From: Chitinimonas_A lacunae
GTDB lineage: Bacteria > Pseudomonadota > Gammaproteobacteria > Burkholderiales > Chitinimonadaceae
Direction: 5' to 3'
NCBI RefSeq assembly: GCF_042650885.1
Contig: NZ_JBHSBU010000001.1
Span: 2,294,001-2,358,000, forward strand
Length of the DNA: 64,000 nucleotides
Position numbers and translations under genes: made by a program. The notes below the pieces were generated by a model. The model worked only from the letters and a program-made list of their open reading frames with translations, was not told where the DNA came from and did not search any database. This document shows positions 10,134 to 16,899 of this stretch, in pieces (the stretch's first letter is position 1; every line of letters begins with the position of its first letter).

Positions 10134-11207
10134 ATGGCCACCGCAGATACCAACAAAACCGCATCCGTCCTGGCTTTCGAGCGCAAACTCGATCCTTCCG
10201 ACGCTCTCTTCAGCGCGGGCAAATGGGAGTCTCTGTTCAGCCAGGACAAGGAAGGTAAAAACCAGTGGGACCCGAACAAGGCAGCGACCGAATGGCCAGC
10301 AGTAACTATCCGGGAAAAATCGATACGGGGGACGATCTCCAACCGTTTGGAATCCAGCCAGCAAAACCCGGCCAAGCTCGATGCCGATATCCAGAAACCC
10401 AACCTTCAGCGGGTAGATGTCGCTACGCTTCCCAACGATGCCGATACGCTGAAAGTCCGTTTTACCCTGCGGGTGCTGGGCGGTGCGGGACAACCTTCCG
10501 CCTGTAATAACGCGGAATATCGCCAAAAGCTGCAAGCCACCGTCGACGGCTATATCCGCGCTCACGGTTTCAGGGAGCTGGCTCGCCGCTATGCCCACAA
10601 TCTCGCCAATGCCCGCTTTCTATGGCGCAATCGAGTCGGCGCGGAAATGATTTCCGTCCAGATCCAGCACCGTGAGCAAGGCAAGGATGCCAACTATTGG
10701 CTATTCGACGCGACCAGCCTGCCTTGGCAGGATTTCTCCAGTGAAAATCCCCAGTTGCAACAGCTCGCGACCGTAATCGAAGAAGGTTTGGCCGGAAAAA
10801 GCTATGTACTGCTCGACATCACGGCTTTCGTCCGCATCGGCGATGGCCAGGAAGTCTTTCCTTCGCAGGAGCTGATTCTCGACAAGGGCGACAGCAAGAA
10901 GGGGCAAAAAAGCAAAACGCTTTACAGCGTCGGTGACCATGCGGCCATTCACTCGCAGAAACTCGGCAATGCGCTGCGTACTATCGATACTTGGTATCCC
11001 GGTGCTGCCGGGCAAGGCCCCATCGCGGTCGAACCATATGGTTCGGTGACATCCGAAGGCAAGGCCTGGCGCCAACCTAGGGAAAAAGCGGACTTCTATA
11101 CCCTGCTCGACAATTGGGTACTGAAAGGACAAGCGCCCGATACCGACCAGCAGCATTTCGTGATGGCGACTCTGATTCGTGGCGGCGTGTTCGGCGAGAA
11201 GGAATAG
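10134..11207 (+). CDS. csy3: Csy3 / Cas7f, Cascade backbone subunit
   Basis: 357 aa. Six copies of Cas7f normally form the helical backbone along the spacer part of the crRNA. An AAGGA ribosome-binding site lies about 9 bp before the ATG. Family features include ASVLAFERKLDPSDALF at the N-terminus, the RRYAHNLANARFLWRNRVG helix and a C-terminal LDNWVLKG near residue 327. It sits between csy2 (3-bp gap) and cas6f (2-bp gap), as in the reference P. aeruginosa operon. Length and motifs are complete. Confidence 0.95.
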   Translation: MATADTNKTASVLAFERKLDPSDALFSAGKWESLFSQDKEGKNQWDPNKAATEWPAVTIREKSIRGTISNRLESSQQNPAKLDADIQKPNLQRVDVATLPNDADTLKVRFTLRVLGGAGQPSACNNAEYRQKLQATVDGYIRAHGFRELARRYAHNLANARFLWRNRVGAEMISVQIQHREQGKDANYWLFDATSLPWQDFSSENPQLQQLATVIEEGLAGKSYVLLDITAFVRIGDGQEVFPSQELILDKGDSKKGQKSKTLYSVGDHAAIHSQKLGNALRTIDTWYPGAAGQGPIAVEPYGSVTSEGKAWRQPREKADFYTLLDNWVLKGQAPDTDQQHFVMATLIRGGVFGEKE

Positions 11208-11209
11208 CG

Positions 11210-11773
11210 ATGGATCACTATGTAGAGATCCGCCTCCTACGCGATCCGGAAATCCCTGCCACGCAGTTGTTGAACATCTTGTTCGGCAAGCTCCATCTGG
11301 CACTGGTGGAGGGAAAGCACGATGACATCGGCGTCAGCTTCCCCGATCTCGCAGAAGAACCGCCTTCGTTGGGGACTCGTCTGCGGCTCCACGGCAGCGT
11401 CACCGGTCTAGGAAGACTGCTGGAAGGATCTTGGTTGCGTGGCATGCGGGACTATATCGAGCTGCACAGCCCACAGCCTGTGCCTCAAGGCACCCAGCAC
11501 CGCTGTGTCAGCCGGGTACAGTCCAAAAGCAGTGTGGACCGCTTGCGCCGTCGCCATATGCGCAGACATGGCGTGTCGGAACAAGAAGCCATCGCGCGGA
11601 TTCCCGATCAGGCTCGCCGCCTTCTCGATCTGCCTTATATCGTTCTTGACAGCCACAGCACCGACCAGCGTTTCCGCCTGTTTATCGAACACCGGCCCCT
11701 ACAAGCAACGCCTTGCGCTGGAAAATTTAATAGCTATGGCCTGAGCGGTGAAGCCACAGTACCTTGGTTCTGA
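11210..11773 (+). CDS. csy4: Csy4 / Cas6f crRNA-processing endoribonuclease
   Basis: 187 aa with the ATG at 11210 (MDHYVEIRLLRDPE), the same length as the P. aeruginosa enzyme. Cas6f cuts the pre-crRNA at the base of the repeat hairpin and stays bound to the 3' stem-loop. The catalytic His is residue 29 (LFGKLH), in the position known for Csy4. The basic helix RLRRRHMRRHG that contacts the repeat stem is present, as is the C-terminal GLSGEATVPWF. A longer in-frame start upstream would overlap csy3 and is unlikely. It is the last gene of the cas operon. Confidence 0.97.
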   Translation: MDHYVEIRLLRDPEIPATQLLNILFGKLHLALVEGKHDDIGVSFPDLAEEPPSLGTRLRLHGSVTGLGRLLEGSWLRGMRDYIELHSPQPVPQGTQHRCVSRVQSKSSVDRLRRRHMRRHGVSEQEAIARIPDQARRLLDLPYIVLDSHSTDQRFRLFIEHRPLQATPCAGKFNSYGLSGEATVPWF

Positions 11774-12113
11774 ATCGGATGCCACAAAAGGAAAAGGTAG
11801 CTATTTTTCATTATTAAATGAAAACAGCTACCTTTATCGCAACTATTGTTCTCAAATTTTTCTATTTGCCGAGACGGCCTCTCTCAGTCGCTCCCTCTTC
11901 TTAGCAATACAGCATCTCCGATACCAGCTTCTTGCCATCGAATCTCCACCAACTCAAAGGTATCAAGCCGCGCGCTGGCCATAAAAATTTGAGGGGATGT
12001 CTGTCGGAGACGTTGCCATCGTGGCGGAAAGCGCACTTGTTGCCCCAAGGCCAAGCTGATCGCCCCCTCGTCTTTGCCGGACACCTGCGACCTCAGTAAA
12101 GCAATGTGGATGA
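11774..12113. other. Noncoding stretch between cas6f and the solitary repeat
   Basis: Besides the hairpin listed separately I find no supported gene here. An open frame crosses it on the minus strand (to 12183) but only by reading through the CRISPR repeat, and it resembles nothing I know. The first 100 bp are AT-rich and the rest is GC-rich, so the stretch just before the repeat does not look like a normal AT-rich CRISPR leader. Confidence 0.5.
11796..11832 (+). terminator. Long imperfect hairpin after cas6f, probable operon terminator
   Basis: GGTAGCT (11796-11802) pairs with AGCTACC (11826-11832). After a small internal bulge, TTTTCATT (11805-11812) pairs with AATGAAAA (11817-11824) around an ATTA loop. 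It lies 22 bp past the cas6f stop. The following TTTATC is a weak U-tract, so termination may be partial. Confidence 0.55.
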
Positions 12114-12141
12114 GTTCACTGCCGGATAGGCAGCTCAGAAA
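12114..12141 (+). repeat. Solitary type I-F CRISPR repeat
   Basis: 28 bp, identical to the array repeat except A12 is G (loop GGATA instead of GAATA). The CTGCC/GGCAG stem is intact, so Cas6f could in principle process an RNA from here. It has the same orientation as the main array and the cas genes. It may be the remnant of a second array behind cas6f, or a specialised single unit; see findings. Confidence 0.93.
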
Positions 12142-12175
12142 AACCACATGATTGCGTTGGATATGGCACAGCAAA

Positions 12176-12195
12176 GCCGCCACTACGGTGCCGGC
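12176..12195 (+). other. Hairpin with UACG tetraloop, one spacer length after the solitary repeat
   Basis: GCCG-C-CAC / GTG-C-CGGC: seven base pairs with one C-C mismatch, closed by C(TACG)G, which is a stable UNCG-type tetraloop in RNA. It begins 34 nt after the solitary repeat ends, close to where the stem of a second repeat would stand (37 nt). The structure is seen in the sequence; any role as a repeat substitute is inference. Confidence 0.4.
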
Positions 12196-12218
12196 ATGAG
12201 TGATCTACCTGAAAGACA

Positions 12219-12258
12219 AAGGCTCCTGTCCAAGCACAACACAGGAGCCTTCTGTTTA
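12219..12258 (+). terminator. Rho-independent terminator after the solitary repeat unit
   Basis: AAGGCTCCTGT (12219-12229) and ACAGGAGCCTT (12241-12251) form a perfect 11-bp stem with an 11-nt loop, followed by TCTGTTT. It would end an RNA that starts upstream of the solitary repeat. No protein gene on the plus strand directly precedes it. Confidence 0.7.
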
Positions 12259-12306
12259 GCATTTATTGCTTTTTCTTATCTATTGCGCTGTAAATCTTGC
12301 AAAGAT

Positions 12307-12335
12307 TTTTCCTAAAATTTTCCATTTTAGGAAAA
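12307..12335. terminator. Perfect AT-rich 12-bp inverted repeat 3' of the chaperone gene
   Basis: TTTTCCTAAAAT (12307-12318) and ATTTTAGGAAAA (12324-12335) with a TTTCC spacer. It lies 20 bp beyond the stop of the minus-strand gene 12356-12829. It may act as its terminator, although the stem is AT-rich; a protein-binding site is an alternative. Confidence 0.45.
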
Positions 12336-12355
12336 CTGGAAGACTCGGACCACGC

Positions 12356-12829
12356 TCAGGCCCGTGCCATCGCGCTCTGGCGTCTGGCCGGGGTAACGGG
12401 CCGCAGTGCCTCGACCCGGGCCAGGGCGCCCAGCAGGTCTGACCAATGGCGGCCAGCATCGATAAAGCGGGCCAGCGGTTCGGGGAACGGATCGGCAGAC
12501 AGGGCAGCCAGCGTGAAGCGGCCGGCCAGCAGTACTTCATAGCTTTCCGGCTCGCAGCATAGGGTGAAGCCATCGCCGCCCAGCCATTCGTAATTGGCTT
12601 CGGCCAGCCAGCGCAAGCCGCGCAAGGCCGCCTCGCCCTGACCGCCATGCGGCAAGGTGCCGACACAGGCCAGCAGCACCAGGCTCTGCTCGTCGTCGCC
12701 GCGCTGGAAATGCACCTCCAGGCCACCGTCCACGATCAGCGACGGGCTGCCGTCCTGGTCGATGCCAAGGCCGTGGCTACCCGAACTCAGGGCCAGTTTC
12801 AAGATCAGCGATTGCAGGTCGGCGGACAC
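12356..12829 (-). CDS. CesT/Tir-family type III secretion chaperone-like protein
   Basis: 157 aa, GTG start at 12829 with GGAG 9-10 bp before it. The pattern is that of small dimeric T3SS effector chaperones: a short N-terminal helix, a strand pair around SLIVDGGLEVHFQRGDDEQSL, a strand LLACVGTLP, the helix LRGLRWLAEANYEWLGG and a final strand-helix pair with SYEVLLAGRFTL. Such proteins bind the N-terminus of one or a few secreted effectors in the cytoplasm. No effector, needle-complex gene or other T3SS gene is visible nearby, so it is an orphan here. The C-terminal 20 residues, rich in Arg and Ala, extend beyond the usual fold. Family call is by pattern recognition only. Confidence 0.6.
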   Translation of the reverse strand: MSADLQSLILKLALSSGSHGLGIDQDGSPSLIVDGGLEVHFQRGDDEQSLVLLACVGTLPHGGQGEAALRGLRWLAEANYEWLGGDGFTLCCEPESYEVLLAGRFTLAALSADPFPEPLARFIDAGRHWSDLLGALARVEALRPVTPARRQSAMARA

Positions 12830-13697
12830 AGTGACGTCACTCCAGAAAAACGGCCCGACCGTCCGTACCGCCCAGCGGACACGGCCTCGGTCGAAGGCAA
12901 GGCATAGGCCAGGGAAAACCAGGAAGACCGCCCAGTAGCGAACGGTAGGGATGACGACGCGCCAGGCGCGTTGGGCCAGGCAGGATGATAAAACGAATGG
13001 GCAGAAGAATTCATGACATTTAGGTAACGGTACGGTCGTTTAGGTTCCAACTCTTGCCGCTACAAACCCATTTGGCAACATGGGAAATCCCTAGAGCGAA
13101 CAGGGTGAATTTGTACTATCGCCCAAAAATCCAGATCTGTGGCCATCTCTGGCCATTTCGGCAGCTCCTCACTTACCATAGTTGCTTCCGCCAATTATGG
13201 TAGTTGCATTTCCATTTAGCATTATTCTTGCCCACGTCGTTGTGCCGCCGTTGTGGCGAAAACGACCTGTGGCTTCGCGCAACCTGTCTGCTGCTCGTCT
13301 TTCCCTGCTTCGACTTCAGAAGCCGTGATTGCCGACTATCATGCAAGAAAGGTCCGGCGCTTCCGGCAGATCAGCCAGGGTCAGTGCGACATAAAAATTC
13401 TTTGCCAAATGTTTTAAAAAATCCAACCAAAATCAGACAAGAAATTATGTTTTTGCGCCCAACCTCGGGGATCATCCCTGCTGATGTGACAAGACATGAC
13501 ACAGAAATCGACCTCGAAGCGTCGGCATAGCCTTTATTACAACGAACGGATACTTACTGGAAAAACTGCCGCGCTGCCCCCCATAATGGATAGCTAGGCA
13601 TCTGTGGCACCCCAGTCACGGTTTGCAAGGGCAGGCTGGCTGGTTTCACGGAGCAGACACGCCCACAACAGCGGTTTTTCAGCGACCTTGACCCACT
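12830..13697. other. 868-bp gap between chaperone-like gene and yedK
   Basis: No gene with a convincing start and codon pattern. A plus-strand frame at 13204-13530 begins at TTG without a ribosome-binding site and its sequence is not protein-like, so I leave it out. Within the gap TACCATA (13174-13180) and TATGGTA (13196-13202) form a spaced inverted repeat, each followed by GTTGC. The stretch 13390-13450 is AT-rich. Confidence 0.5.
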
Positions 13698-14351
13698 ATG
13701 TGTACCCATTTCCGACCTTCTTCGGCTGCGCAGATCCTGGACCGCTTCGGGCTGGCCGTGCCTGCCCAACATTTCAAGACCGATGTCTATCCGGGCTATC
13801 TGGCGCCCATCGTGCGGCTCGACGGCGACCGTTCCCGGCAGGAGTGTGTCGGCGCCAATTTCGGGCTGATCCCACCTTGGGCGCGCGATAACACCATCGG
13901 TCGCAAGACCTACAACGCTCGCAGCGAAACCGTAGCGGAAAAACCCAGCTATCGGGCTGCCTGGAAACGCCGTCAGTTCTGTCTGGTACCGATGCAGGGC
14001 TTTTTTGAACCGAACTACGAAAGCGGTCGCGCCGTTTCCTGGTGTATCGCCCGACGCGATCAGGCCGACTTTGCCGTGGCCGGGATCTGGGAGCGCTGGG
14101 TGCAAAGCGGCGGCGAACCGGTATTGTCGTTCTCGCTGCTGACCATCAATGCCGACGGCCATCCGTTGATGGGTCGTTTCCATAAGCCTGGCGACGAAAA
14201 GCGTTCGCTGGTGGTGGTGTCGCCCGATCAATACGAGGCTTGGCTCGAATCCGACACCGAAGTGGCCCGCAGCTTCTTCGGGCTCGATGCGCTCAAGGAC
14301 TTCGACGGTGCCCCTGCTTCGTCGGGTCCCTACACCCCTTCCCTGATCTGA
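13698..14351 (+). CDS. yedK: SRAP-family (YedK/HMCES) abasic-site DNA-protein crosslink protein
   Basis: 217 aa. Proteins of this family bind abasic sites in single-stranded DNA and form a stable thiazolidine crosslink through Cys2 after Met removal. Here the N-terminus is MCTHF, so Cys2 is present. Other expected elements are WGLIPPWA-like FGLIPPWARD, NARSETVAEKPSYR (substrate Asn/Arg region) and GFFEPNYES with the catalytic Glu. RFHKPGDEKRSLVVVSP holds the His; this subfamily has HKPGDEKR in place of the E. coli HDRRP. It is a single gene facing the minus-strand membrane gene, whose 3' end overlaps its own by 22 bp. Confidence 0.93.
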   Translation: MCTHFRPSSAAQILDRFGLAVPAQHFKTDVYPGYLAPIVRLDGDRSRQECVGANFGLIPPWARDNTIGRKTYNARSETVAEKPSYRAAWKRRQFCLVPMQGFFEPNYESGRAVSWCIARRDQADFAVAGIWERWVQSGGEPVLSFSLLTINADGHPLMGRFHKPGDEKRSLVVVSPDQYEAWLESDTEVARSFFGLDALKDFDGAPASSGPYTPSLI

Positions 14352-14578
14352 ACCGGTGCGGCCGTCAACGGCCGCCGCAGCCCCCGCCGCTCAAGCCAGA
14401 GTAGGTACAGGGTCTCCAGTCGCAGCACCAGCCAGCCACCCAGCAGCGCGCTCAGCCCCCAATGCGGCACGTCGTGCCAGCCGATCAGCCAACTTAGCGG
14501 CACCGATAGCAAGATCCAGCCAAGTAGTAGCCGACGCAGACGGCGGCCGGGGTGGTGACGGTAGGGCATGGCAGACAT
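14330..14578 (-). CDS. Small two-helix membrane protein
   Basis: 82 aa, unknown family. ATG at 14578 is preceded by AAAGGAG 8 bp upstream, which makes the start firm. Two hydrophobic segments are visible, LLLGWILLSVPLSWLIGW and WGLSALLGGWLVLRLETLYLLWL, with a basic N-terminus (RHHPGRRLRR) and Arg-rich loops, so the protein probably sits in the inner membrane as a hairpin. It lies 22 bp downstream of another possible membrane-protein frame on the same strand. I do not recognise a function. Confidence 0.7.
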   Translation of the reverse strand: MSAMPYRHHPGRRLRRLLLGWILLSVPLSWLIGWHDVPHWGLSALLGGWLVLRLETLYLLWLERRGLRRPLTAAPVQIREGV

Positions 14579-14600
14579 CGATCTACTCCTTTGAGTGCGG

Positions 14601-14891
14601 CTATCGGACCACCCGCACCGGCCTTTGGAGCTGCCCTGGCGTCTCCGTATCGGGCCATGCTGAAGGAAGCAGCCACAGCACCAGCCCGGTCAAGGTCGCC
14701 AGACCGAACACGATCACCAGTTGGCTCAGCAGCAGAACCCCACGCCCGCGCGGCAACGGACGAGAAGCCACGGTCCGCACCGTCCGCCGCCGCTGTGGTC
14801 GGGGTCTGGCTGACCATTCACCGCGTCCTGGCCGTCGGCACCCCGCCCACACTGCTGGACGGCTGCGGGCCAGACTGTCGGCCCGCGCCAT
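14601..14891 (-). CDS. Possible small single-span membrane protein, start uncertain
   Basis: Up to 96 aa if started at ATG 14891; a GTG start nearer the membrane segment is also possible because no clear ribosome-binding site supports the ATG. A basic stretch (RPRPQRRRTVRTVASRPLPR) precedes one strong hydrophobic helix, LLLSQLVIVFGLATLTGLVLWLL, and a short polar tail. Position just upstream of the 82-aa membrane protein suggests a two-gene unit. It may be a spurious frame, and I keep it because of the helix and the spacing. Confidence 0.35.
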   Translation of the reverse strand: MARADSLARSRPAVWAGCRRPGRGEWSARPRPQRRRTVRTVASRPLPRGRGVLLLSQLVIVFGLATLTGLVLWLLPSAWPDTETPGQLQRPVRVVR

Positions 14892-15592
14892 CTGACGTGG
14901 ATAAGCCGGCCAAGTCGTCCGGCGAACACTGAACCAGTGGCCGGTCGAAGTGAATGATCCATATCGAGGCAAACGCGGCTGAGCAATTTTGCTATCCCCC
15001 TGGCAGTGGCAAGAGCTTGATCCGACTGGACCGACCGCCACACGCTATCACGGCAGGACCCAACCTTCTGCCCGCCAGATCGCCTGAAAACCCTTTACGG
15101 TCAGACAAAGCAAATCGCAGCTTTAGCGGTATTTCCAAAATAGAAAATAATATGCAAACTTTTTTCAAGACGAATGGCCAGGATTAATTAGAAATGCATA
15201 TATTTATCCATAAGCAGCGCCAATGCATCCGGAGAATATCGCACCCCAGCGTCACCTGGACAGGTCTCCCACCTGGCTATCCCGGCTTATCGATTCGCTT
15301 TCGATCTGTCTTCCAACCATTACCACTGCACTGAGCGGCACCAGGCCATAAGCCCCCTCCATCAGTGTGTCCGGGACCAGCAATCATCAGAAAAGATAGC
15401 AAAAGCGCATTACGCCATCTTGCAGTTGGCGCAGTCTGCGGCTCGATGAAATTGAACGCTATTTCTAAGGAGAATCAGAACAATGAGCAGGCTGAAGCCG
15501 GCAGACTTCAGCACACGGGATTTATCCAGGGAATCGCTTTACGCCGCCGGCCGGAGCGGCCGACGGCGGATCAGCGTGGCAGCAGAAGCAGA
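14892..15592. other. Mostly noncoding gap before the NusA-like gene
   Basis: About 590 bp without a recognisable gene apart from the small frame at 15483. The segment 15125-15220 is AT-rich. I see no tRNA, repeat array or clear terminator in it. Confidence 0.4.
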
Positions 15593-15647
15593 TCAGGATC
15601 TCACCGCCGCTAGCCGCTCGCTGACGTCAAGCGGCTTGTCAACTTGA
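15483..15647 (+). CDS. Possible 54-aa small protein
   Basis: ATG at 15483 stands 11 nt after a good AAGGAG. The frame runs 54 codons to TGA at 15645-15647 and overlaps the 3' end of the NusA-like gene on the other strand by 55 bp. The product is basic in the middle (GRSGRRRI) with an Ala/Ser-rich second half and no hydrophobic segment. The evidence is the ribosome-binding site and an open frame only, so it may be chance. Confidence 0.3.
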   Translation: MSRLKPADFSTRDLSRESLYAAGRSGRRRISVAAEADQDLTAASRSLTSSGLST

Positions 15648-16639
15648 TCTTCCTTATAGCCCGTCGACGTCACGGTGATCTGCTGGCCGCTCAGGAAGTG
15701 GGTAAAACGCAGATTAACGCCATCGGCGCCGATGATTTCGGCGGCATTGGCCGGCGGCACGAATACCCGGACCACGCCGTTTTCGCCATCGACACAGCGG
15801 AAGCGACCATGGCCGCTGATCTGGGAAATGGCAAAACGGACCCGGTGGGTAGGTGAGGAGCAGCGTCCCGGCACCTCACGCGCAAAATGGATGCGCTTGA
15901 GGCCGGCCTGGAGACGCAAGGTCTTGGCGTATTCGCCTTTGGGGCCGATACAGCGGCCCATATCGGCGCCGGTCGGAATCACGATCAGGCCGACGCCGCC
16001 GGCGATATCGACCCGGCAGTCCATCGGCACCATGCGATAGAAAAGTTTTTTCAGAAACAGGGCATCGAGCCGGCTGGCAAGCCAAGGTGCCTGGGTGGTA
16101 TGCCACGACTCCTTGCCGACCACCGCTAGCGGGCGTGGCCGCAGCAGGGCATAGAAGTTGGCACCGACCTGAAGCACCTGTTCTCGATCGAGCGCGGCCA
16201 GATGGCTATACGGCAGGATGGCGGTCTCACCGTCGGCGAACTGTTCCGATTCGAGCACCTTGAGCAGCAGATGATCCTCGTGGCGCGCCAGCACCTCGAC
16301 CACGGCCAGCGGCCAGCCGGCGCGTTCGGCCTCGCTGTCGAGGTATTCCTCGATCCGGTGGCGCAGCCAGGCCAGCCGGGGCTGCAACAGATCGTTGAGG
16401 CGTACTTCGCCGCCGGGCCGTTGCTCAAGGCCGTAGAGGCTGGGTTCGGCATCGGGATCGAAGACGCAGCGGACCCGCCTTCCCTGTTGCAGATAGAGCT
16501 TTTCCACGCTGTCCTGAAGCAGTTTGAGTGCAGTGTTCCAGGACAGGGAATAGGCATCGGCAAGCGCCGCCAGCCCGGCCAGAATCTCCGCCGGACGGGC
16601 GCCCGCCGCGCCACGCACGGCGTTAACAGAAGTGACCAT
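15593..16639 (-). CDS. NusA-like protein with S1-like and two KH domains, no C-terminal extension
   Basis: 348 aa. The ATG at 16639 has AAGGAGG 6-7 bp upstream, a very strong site. The N-terminal 60 residues (EILAGLAALADAYSLSW...VEKLYLQQ) resemble the RNA-polymerase-binding domain of NusA. An S1-like strand set follows (ETAILPYSHLAALDREQVLQVG, about 138-160). KH1 follows, with RCIGPKGEYAKTLR (GxxG at 232-235), and KH2 with EIIGADGVNLRFTHFLSG (GxxG at 304-307). True NusA of proteobacteria is near 490 aa and sits in the rimP-nusA-infB operon; this gene stands alone, so it is probably a divergent paralogue. A role in antitermination or RNA binding is inferred from domains only. Confidence 0.7.
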   Translation of the reverse strand: MVTSVNAVRGAAGARPAEILAGLAALADAYSLSWNTALKLLQDSVEKLYLQQGRRVRCVFDPDAEPSLYGLEQRPGGEVRLNDLLQPRLAWLRHRIEEYLDSEAERAGWPLAVVEVLARHEDHLLLKVLESEQFADGETAILPYSHLAALDREQVLQVGANFYALLRPRPLAVVGKESWHTTQAPWLASRLDALFLKKLFYRMVPMDCRVDIAGGVGLIVIPTGADMGRCIGPKGEYAKTLRLQAGLKRIHFAREVPGRCSSPTHRVRFAISQISGHGRFRCVDGENGVVRVFVPPANAAEIIGADGVNLRFTHFLSGQQITVTSTGYKEDQVDKPLDVSERLAAVRS

Positions 16640-16760
16640 AGAATCCTCCTTGTGCTTTTTTAGCGCTGGCTTTACGTCGAGCGGCCGGTGCGTCCGCCCG
16701 TCCCGACGCCGTGAGCAAACCCCGTCGGCGCTGCTCCGGTTCCCCAGTGTCTACCCATGC

Positions 16761-16780
16761 TACCGATTTTGACCGGTAGG
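16761..16780. promoter_or_regulatory. Inverted repeat in the divergent intergenic region
   Basis: CTACCG (16761-16766) and CGGTAG (16775-16780) separated by 8 nt, located between the divergent NusA-like gene and the 172-aa gene. It could be an operator or an RNA hairpin in the leader of the plus-strand gene. No further support. Confidence 0.25.
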
Positions 16781-16899
16781 CCAAGCTGATAAGGCCAACA
16801 GGTCAGGCAGCGACGGAAAGCGTTTACGCCGGCTTATCGGGTAGCGCGAAGGCCGGTACGGCTTACGCTGTCTTTCCCTTTATCGTTGGAAAAGCCGTC

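Noticed and set aside
11884..12183. 99-aa minus-strand frame after cas6f
   Set aside because: It contains the solitary repeat translated as FLSCLSGSE and has no ribosome-binding site or family features.
13204..13530. 108-aa plus-strand frame upstream of yedK
   Set aside because: TTG start, no ribosome-binding site, uneven codon use.
13698..14351. Altered active site in the YedK-like protein (HKPGDEKR instead of HDRRP)
   Set aside because: This form belongs to a known SRAP subfamily as I recall it; Cys2, the Asn/Arg region, Glu and His are all there.
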